Assembly: GCA_964023275.1 (NCBI GenBank)
Contig: OZ029914.1
Coordinates: 49,058,530-49,122,529, forward strand
Direction of reading: 5' to 3'
Length of the DNA stretch: 64,000 bases
Source of the DNA: Norana najaformis
Lineage: Eukaryota > Annelida > Clitellata > Crassiclitellata > Hormogastridae
Shown here piece after piece: positions 57,276-64,000 of the stretch; position 1 is the stretch's first letter, and the number at the start of each line of letters is the position of its first letter. The position numbers were made by a program, and so were the translations under genes. The notes below the pieces were generated by a model that saw only the letters and a program-made list of their open reading frames with translations, was not told the DNA's origin and made no database searches.

Positions 57276-60200
57276 GTGAGACAGTAATATTCTTTTCCAA
57301 TTATCTATTTCGTGCTTCATAATTCAGAGCTGTTGATAGATTTCAAAAGTGCACGTTTAAATGCTTTGATAAAAACATAGTATAACAAACATACCTATTT
57401 GTATTCACCTGCATGTAACTAAATATTTAGCCTATATAGTGCTTTAATGCAGCGAAAAAGCGTTGTCAACAAGGTATAGAAACAAGCTCTGTAAACAAGA
57501 TGTCAGAATTAGATAATAGTAATTGTAATTGCGCTTGTAAATTTTAGAGCGACGCTTCAATAAACTGATCACAGGCGCTCTCTACTCTGGCCTAAATTAC
57601 GCCAAATGTCATTGAGAGCGTAATATTGCGATGCTTAGTTAGCAAGTTTTAGACATACGTTGTATAGGAAGATTTAATGAGTTATAGGGTTATTGACTTT
57701 TTGTTCTCGCGCTGATCACGTGCTGGCTGGTAAGCATGAAACACGTGGTGAAGTATTGTGTTGGCTGGCAACGCCCTGCGGGTAAACGGGCTCGCGCGGG
57801 AAGATATAAAGTTGACACCTGCAAAATAGGGGAAGGGATAGGCCTATATGTGTTCTTTTATGCTGTCTTAGCTTTTAGAGCCTACATAAGCGGACACAAA
57901 TGCATTGTGAGAGCGCACGAAGATTTGTACTACTGGTCTGTCGTGGCTAGTTGAAAGCTTAAGTTACAAATATCGTTGACAGATTTGTGCGTTTAGTTAC
58001 TGTGACGATTAAAGAACTGTTGTGATTGATTTGTTCGTTTTGATCATCATTACGAAAATCAAAGACTATGTGACCTTACTGAAGCTAGCGCTACGCTGCT
58101 AATCGGGCAACGGATCGAAGCCCGATCGTGACACCTACGAAGGATCGTCGACAGCCATTAAGATCTGAAAGTAAATAAGTAGAGTTTATAAAAGCCATTA
58201 GTGGAAGACTGCCGCACAAAGCAGAGACTAACCAACGGATTCCCATCTAGAGTTGACAGATGACACAACGTTCAGAATTCCTGGACCGCGTTGTAAGGAA
58301 GCCGATGAAGTGCGCAGCACACAATAACCTCACTGTCCAGGATTCCCTTATAGATGATAGATGCCATGGAGATCGGATATCTCTTGAACCATCAGAGCGT
58401 CCAAAACTCGTTAGCCCGTCTGATTTTGTGGACTAGTCCAATTTTCGGTAAGACTGTCATCACATGCGACGAAGCATGGTTAAAGTACTCACGAAATCCA
58501 AGCCAGAATCGATAAAATAACCCCGAAATGTTGACTCAATCATAGTAGAAGTCCGAACATTCAAGAAATACCGAGTAAATTCCGCATGGCACAAAAATAA
58601 ATCATGCTGTTGATACGACGCCTGCAAGCACAGTTAAACAACAAGCCCGATTAGTCATTGAAAGGTTGACCGTCCAGTAAATGCTAGGTCACAATGGCCA
58701 ATGCAACCATCCTTCATTTCGGATATCTTGCTGTTAACTTGCTGTAGTCATGATTTGCTCCTCAGTTACGAGTTTCTGTATAGGCGTATAAACGAGTATG
58801 CCAGTTATACCTTTCTGACAATATTGCCCCTGTCTATTCATAGGAACTCGGTCCCTGTTCTCAGGTTTGATTTGCTGCAGACCCCTCCGCTCCACACCAT
58901 CCTGGACGTTAAGCTATCTTCTGTAGTAAGTACTTGGAACTGCGCTCTTCATTTTTAAACACTTAGAATACAAGATTCTATGAAAATAGCTTCTGCTCCT
59001 TGTTGATTCAAATTAAAGAAGATACCAACCTCATTGCTAGGTTGAATCTGAATATATATCTTGAAACAACTTTAATGTAATTGAAACTCTAAACATTTGC
59101 AGCCTCTCATCCTGTTTGCAATAAGATTGCAACCGCCTTGACCGATAGCATCGTGGAAGGTGATTACATTCGAATGTGGTGCGCAGTCAACTACAGTGGG
59201 AACTGGATTCCTTTCATGAAGTGGAACAAGAGTAACGGACAAAATGTTAACAATATCCTCTATACTAATACATCGACCACTGTAACATCATCGCTTATAA
59301 CACAGTTAAATTCAAGCGACAATGGAGTTGCATTCACGTGCAAGACGAGCGTAAAGCCAAAGACCACAATTAATATGACTCTGAAATCAGGCGAAGCTGT
59401 TGCAACTAACAATCCTACTTACCAGTACTTGTGGAATTTCACTACTAATGTGTTATGTAAGTAATAAAAATATATATTACTACCATATAGCCCTTTTGTG
59501 GTATGCTATGGTTGCGATTTTGTAAGGTAAATATCTTGGAGATATCTGCATTATTGAGCATTTGTCAAAATTAAAGTCATTTGCCCGTTATATAACTACT
59601 TAAACGTTCTTCTTAAGTCTTAATGCGGTAACTCCATAACCTTTTTTCGTCCGATAGGGTGTTACAGTACTTTATGTCAGCATAGAACCCGCTTATTGTT
59701 TCTTGATGAGTAGTTCGGTTACCATTTGGGACAAATATGCATGCTTAATTTTTTGCGAACAACTTGATTGAAGATTTGCATTTTCCATGCTTTAATGTTT
59801 ATGTCACCCCGTTTCAGCAAACATTGCATTCGATCATTGGATATTTGACTCCTGCTGACAGTTGATTTTGCCTGTGAGAGAACTATAACAATCGTTCCTT
59901 CTTTTTTGTGTCGATAAGGGTTTTTCATTCGGTTCTACAAAGTCAATTACCTTCTTACAAAAATCAGTGTTATCCTGCAATTAGAATACGTTTTAGTCAT
60001 ATAATTATTTGCTTTTCTAACTGCAATTATCTAAGACTCTAAATACTTTTCTAATCAGATGAACCTAGAAATCTTACTATAATACCCGTGGAAAATAACT
60101 ACCTGTTTGGCGATCGTCTAACGTGTTGGGCCAATGGTAATCCGACTCCAGACTACGAATGGGTGGAGATTGGAACAAACAGAACCATTCCTGGATCCGT

Positions 60201-62279
60201 TCTAACCATTGACGACCACTTGAGGTCAGATCAGAATCACAGCTTCAGTTGCACAGCATACAACACTGTGGCTGGTCTTCGAAGCCATGTTGCTCAAACG
60301 GTCACATTCACTGTAACAGGTAAAGATATTGCAACATTCCACAGGGAAACATTTATTACTACTGAACCTAAAAATAAAATATTATGCTACAATGCGAGAT
60401 TGTTTTAATCTTTCTTACTGATGTACCCAGGGTTAAACGGTAAAGCGAAAATTTAATAGTTAACTAGATCAGCTGCGATGTCTAGCAGAATCTAAGCTAA
60501 GCACATGACATCAGCTTATGTCTGAAAGTTGCGACAAGTCGAAGCAGTTGCTCAGAGATAACGTTTTAACTGAAAGCATAAGGAGTGACAGAGAGGCTTG
60601 AGGTAATTAGTACAAGATGGACGACAAGTGTGATAGAGGGAACAGATAATTAACGAAATTAAGAATGGATGTTATACTCCAACTATGAATTTATGCAGAC
60701 TGAGTTGCACTTGAGGCACAGAACCTTATTGGATTGGTGGTACTCTGTGTTCAAAATATGTCTGCACTCTACGCCTAAAAATTAGGGCATAAAACTGGTC
60801 CATAGTGGTTGGATTCTAACCTAGACTATAATCTAGCCTTCCAATATCAGTTTAAATCTGAGATTCAGTGGCCAGCGTGCCAGTGATATTTTATAGAATA
60901 TTGTGATGGTGATAATCTGTTTCAGCAAACATGAAGATGTAAATAAGAGCGCACACTCACAGTTTCTCGAAATAAGATTTGAAACTGGAAATATCCTCTG
61001 ATATTATAATCTGTCTTCTATATTTTGATGATTTTTTGAACGAATGGAAATCCAATCGTAATCGTAAATTAGAGACTTTTACATCGCCCAACCAAAGCTA
61101 AATCTCGGGAACCTGCTTATTCACAGGCGCTCAGTCAAAACAAATTCGATAGGAATGAAGGGTTCAGTTCCAGGTCAAAATCCAAGAGTCTGGCAGGTAG
61201 GGAGCCAGAAGGCTGCGGTGAGTGATGTTTGGAATTTGACCTGCAGGATAGATAAGAGGATGAAGAGGAATCAGGATATATGATCTGCGGAAGAGGAGGG
61301 TTTCAGTTAGGTTTAAGGTTAGTTCTGCAGAGAGATTGCCAGAGGTAAAGTGATGGTGAGTTTGTGTGATGGATCAGATAATTGTTATAATTCTTGTGGG
61401 AGTGTATTCCATCTCGTTGCTCTTGCTTTCCAGCGATTCCAGTATCGTCGAAAACAACTGCAATTGTATTAACCGTTGGTGGCGTGTTGGCTGTCATCGC
61501 TTTACTTGTTCTTGGAATAGGAGTGGCGTTGGCAGCTAAAGCCTGCGCCAAAGGTTTGGTTTAAGTTATTTTTTAAAATTTATTTAGAATCGTAATACCT
61601 AAAATTTTTGGAAAATTAAAGCAGCGGTTGAAATATTTGGAGGAATATAACTCCATTCATCTCGCTTTCTTTGTAAATACTAAATAAGATAATCGCCACC
61701 CGAAAGCCAATGAATTATTTAAATAAATCATATGGTATTGAATATTGAAACCCATATTTGCATGAAATAGATACACATATTTGCATAAAAACTTATTTGG
61801 GTTCTAGGTGCGTGCAAGACTGCCAATGCAGACGTTTTAATTCGTTCGAGCATCAATAGTATGCGAAAAACTTGCCTTTCTTAACTAACACTGTCATCAT
61901 TAAGACTTGTGGGGACCACCTTCGAAAGGTACTCAGATAACTAGTTAAATTATATTACATTACAATGCGTCGTTTGCCATTTTTTGTGGTATTGGACCTT
62001 TTAGAAAATTCAGTGAGTCGTAGAAACTCCCACGAATCGTCGACTCAGCAACAAGACTATGAAATGGTGGATGAATCCATTGTGCAGGCAGAAGACTCAG
62101 GAGATCCGCCACTAAACCAAAACACATCGACTGAAGAAGGCAGCAAAGATCAGTCAGCAGAAAATATCGACTGTGAAGGTTACTGTTCATTGAAACGCGT
62201 TTCATCTGCCTCTTTCGTACAGCCAACAGTATACTGTCGGTTACACCTATACGTCAACACAAACTCCAACGACGACTAA
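56894..62279 (+). CDS. IgSF receptor gene 2, complete (3 Ig domains, TM, signalling tail)
   Basis: Five exons: 56894-57275, 59103-59456, 60059-60319, 61434-61553, 62005-62279. All four introns are GT-AG and phase 1, and the spliced frame is open for about 463 codons. Domains: signal peptide (1-23), V-type Ig (about 25-127), Ig (about 128-245), I/C2-type Ig (about 246-332), transmembrane helix (about 342-366), cytoplasmic tail (about 367-463). The tail has tyrosines in DYEMVDE, EGYCSLK, TVYCRLH and LYVNTN. It is a cell-surface receptor likely to be tyrosine phosphorylated; ligand unknown. The ATG at 56894 is chosen because it gives a good signal peptide; a pyrimidine-rich acceptor ends at 56885, so a 5' non-coding exon may exist. 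Possible poly(A) signal AATAAA at 62675. Confidence 0.85.
57276..59102. other. Gene 2 intron 1
   Basis: Non-coding. A segment at about 57700-58140 has a TATAAAG box and a GTGACA end that could be LTR-derived, but no matching start or target duplication was found. Confidence 0.5.
59103..59456 (+). CDS. Gene 2 exon 2: second Ig domain
   Basis: The acceptor is AAACATTTGCAG, the donor GTAAGT at 59457. The core is IRMWCAVNYSGNWIPFMKWN with a second cysteine in VAFTCKTSVK. Several N-glycosylation sequons (NYS, NKS, NTS, NSS, NMT) mark it as heavily glycosylated. It matches gene 1's second Ig in GNW-P-M-W and in the TNNPTYQY end. Confidence 0.85.
60059..60319 (+). CDS. Gene 2 exon 3: I/C2-type Ig domain
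   Basis: The acceptor is TTTCTAATCAG, the donor GTAAAG at 60320. The domain reads YEPRNLTIIPVE, then LTCWANGNPTPDYEWVE, then HSFSCTAYNTVAGLRSH, a typical membrane-proximal I-set pattern (GNPTP-Y-W). Confidence 0.85.
61050..61330 (-). mobile_element. L2-like LINE 3' tail in gene 2 intron 3
   Basis: AATCGTAATCGTAAATTAGA at the edge, CATCGCCCAACCAAAG, CTCAGTCAAAACAAATTCGA and TTCAGTTCCAGGTCAAAATC identify the minus-strand tail. It ends about 100 bp before the transmembrane exon. Confidence 0.65.
61434..61553 (+). CDS. Gene 2 exon 4: transmembrane segment
   Basis: The acceptor is CTTGCTTTCCAG. The peptide is AIPVSSKTTAIVLTVGGVLA then VIALLVLGIGVALAAKACAK: a stalk, about 25 hydrophobic residues and a basic stop. 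The donor GTTTGG at 61554 is non-consensus but gives phase 1 and joins the next exon in frame. Confidence 0.8.
62005..62279 (+). CDS. Gene 2 exon 5: cytoplasmic tail with tyrosine motifs
   Basis: The acceptor is ATTGGACCTTTTAG; the split codon completes as E. The 91-residue tail is acidic and S/T/Q-rich with four tyrosines: Y391 (DYEMV), Y432 (GYCSLK), Y449 (TVYCRL) and Y455 (LYVNT). TVYCRL fits an ITIM/ITSM-type TxYxxL, GYCSL and YCRL form a loosely ITAM-like YxxL-x13-YxxL pair, and YVN fits the GRB2 SH2 consensus YxN. Ends at TAA 62277-62279. Confidence 0.75.
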
Positions 62280-63700
62280 AATACGTCAACCAAACAGCCA
62301 CGAAGTTGATATTATTCAGAAGTCGTGAAGGTTAAAGTCAGTCATTGAACGTTACATTTCGGTTTACATGTAAATGCACGAAAATGGAAACGGTTAGTGT
62401 TGGATTCGAATCTAGGTCGCTTGCATTTTAGCCTAAAGTAGCATTATTTACGTCACCTTTCTACGGAGATGCCTATCTTGACGCTGGGTACTGTTTTACT
62501 TTCAACTTCGCTCGAATTCAGAACCATAGGTCATTCATATCCTGTGCCTCCCATTAGCTTACTTCCTTGATTTTTTTGGTTCTCTGGCCTTATGCTGGCA
62601 TTTCACCGAACGCTATTAGGGTTCATCTTGACTTAGTTTTGTGTAGAATAATGACATATTGCCATGAGCTGAATAATAAATATCTGAGCTGATTTTCGAC
62701 ATTTCGTACAATCGGCCAAGCCACCCGTTACACATTCATTGGTCTAGAATTTACTGCCGACAGGGTCTAAAAATTCGGAAGAGTCCCGCCAAACTGCTAA
62801 AGCTGCTGCAACGGAATATCATTTGCCAAAAAGGTGCCATTTTCTACTTGAATTATTTCCCAATTTCTTTAGTTCTTTTCGTATTTGCCTAATATAAACA
62901 GCAAAAAACGTTATTGATCAATCCTTCTCAGTGCAGGGCTGGATCCCGAAGACTTGACCACTACTTTTCTTCATTCAATTAGACATCGAGAAGTGACATA
63001 GTGCCCTAAAGATTTTGCCAACTTAATATTATACTTTTGATCAGGCAGATATATCGGCCTATTTATAAATATATATGTAGGCATATGTATTGTATAGATA
63101 TATTCAAATCTACACATGCACACACATACATACATACATAAATACGTAAGTAAACCTCTAAGCATACATACGTATAAGGGCTGACCTGTTACCTCATATA
63201 ACCACGATAAGCGGATTTAAGCACAAGTGACAGAATTGTAACCCAACATAGAAGCACATAATGAAAGCCGAACTTAGGGCTAGTATATAGACTTACAGTT
63301 TAACAAATTTAGACCTCACGCTGTTTGTTTTACATATTCTCAAAGTGTAGCCTTTTTGAGCTGTACATTTTCAGGGGTTGATAGTTTAAATACTAAAATA
63401 TACGCAGTTTCTGCAAGGCCAGTGATTAGTTATTTGGTGAGGTGATTAATCAAAAACTCTGCTTTTGGAAAAACTCAGTAAAAACGACTGTATTCAATTT
63501 TACATGCTGGCATTCGGCCTGAAAGTAGGAACTAACTTTTGAGTTGCAATTAGGCCTATAGCTGCTGTTTCATTAACTAGTTGGCCAAAGATGAAGTTTC
63601 GTAATGTTTTCAATTAAGGATCAAATAAACAAAATTGAAATCAAATCTAACCTATAACAGTTGAAAATAAAAGTAAAAGCATCATAAAACATTTGAGTCG
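62280..63700. other. 3' flank of gene 2
   Basis: Contains a possible polyadenylation signal at 62675-62680 and CATA-type microsatellite sequence at about 63105-63180. Nothing else recognised. Confidence 0.5.
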
Positions 63701-64000
63701 ATAATGGCAATAACATATCCAATACACATCCCCTTGCTCTCCTGTCAATACGGACACTCCTGCCCTCGCCCTCTTTCCTGCAACTTTTCACTCAAAACCG
63801 AACTCTTCAGTCTACCCTATCCTGCTCCTGCTCACGCCCCATCTCATCACTGCTATCACCAACGATTTCCACCGTATCATCATCCTGTCTCCCCAGTTTG
63901 GCCCTCCCCTGGGACACAGACCTGGTCCCAAAAGTGACCAATCAACCTGGCTCGTGTGGATTTGGTTTGATATAACGCCGGTGAATAAGCTGGTCTTCCT
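63700..64000 (+). mobile_element. L2-like LINE 3' end, cut by window end
   Basis: CNFSLKTELFSLPYPAPAH is the FxLKTxLF C-terminal block. The last bases GGTGAATAAGCTGGTC match the tail block GTGAATAAGCTGG of the other + strand copies (8770, 11506, 15838). The 3' terminus lies beyond the window. Confidence 0.6.

Noticed and set aside
57700-58140. Possible LTR in gene 2 intron 1 (TATAAAG box, GTGACA end)
   Set aside because: No matching TGTCAC start and no flanking target duplication were found.

Overview
The window reads as AT-rich, repeat-dense nuclear DNA of a marine invertebrate animal, probably a non-vertebrate deuterostome such as an echinoderm. This is inference: the evidence is intron-split immunoglobulin-superfamily (IgSF) receptor genes, many L2-, CR1- and RTE-like LINE fragments, piggyBac and other DNA transposons, tetranucleotide microsatellites and a frequent TAGGCCTA palindrome. 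There is no bacterial-style gene organisation.

Only two host genes can be supported, both on the + strand, both IgSF membrane receptors and apparently paralogues. Gene 2 (56894-62279) looks complete: signal peptide plus V-type Ig exon, two more Ig exons, a transmembrane exon and a cytoplasmic exon with several tyrosine signalling motifs. Every internal junction is phase 1, and the spliced product is about 463 residues. Gene 1 (27214-35009) is partial: two Ig exons and a transmembrane exon were found, with no signal-peptide exon or tail.

Layout: 1-550 LINE debris; about 618-6150 and 6850-11520 two old, diverged copies of one segment, each with its own later insertions; 11.6-13.3 kb CR1-like LINE; 13.7-15.9 kb L2-like LINE split by a 1.25 kb element with about 255 bp inverted repeats; 18.1-18.6 kb solo LTR with a 5 bp target duplication; 19.9-31.8 kb LINE tails around gene 1 exon 1; 32.7-35.0 kb rest of gene 1; 35.1-37.5 kb and 40.86-43.2 kb two nearly identical copies of a DNA transposon with an uninterrupted ORF of about 564 codons, the second inserted into a CR1-like LINE; 44.6-46.3 kb a CpG-rich island of 240 bp tandem repeats followed by an unrecognised ORF; 47.98-52.40 kb a piggyBac element with TTAA target sites whose left end has been tandemly triplicated with flanking DNA; 56.9-62.3 kb gene 2; 63.7-64.0 kb an L2-like tail running off the window.

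The most interesting items are the two-copy transposon (possibly distantly CACTA-related), the signalling tail of gene 2, and the piggyBac end triplication. Family names rest on recognising translated motifs by eye; no database search was possible.
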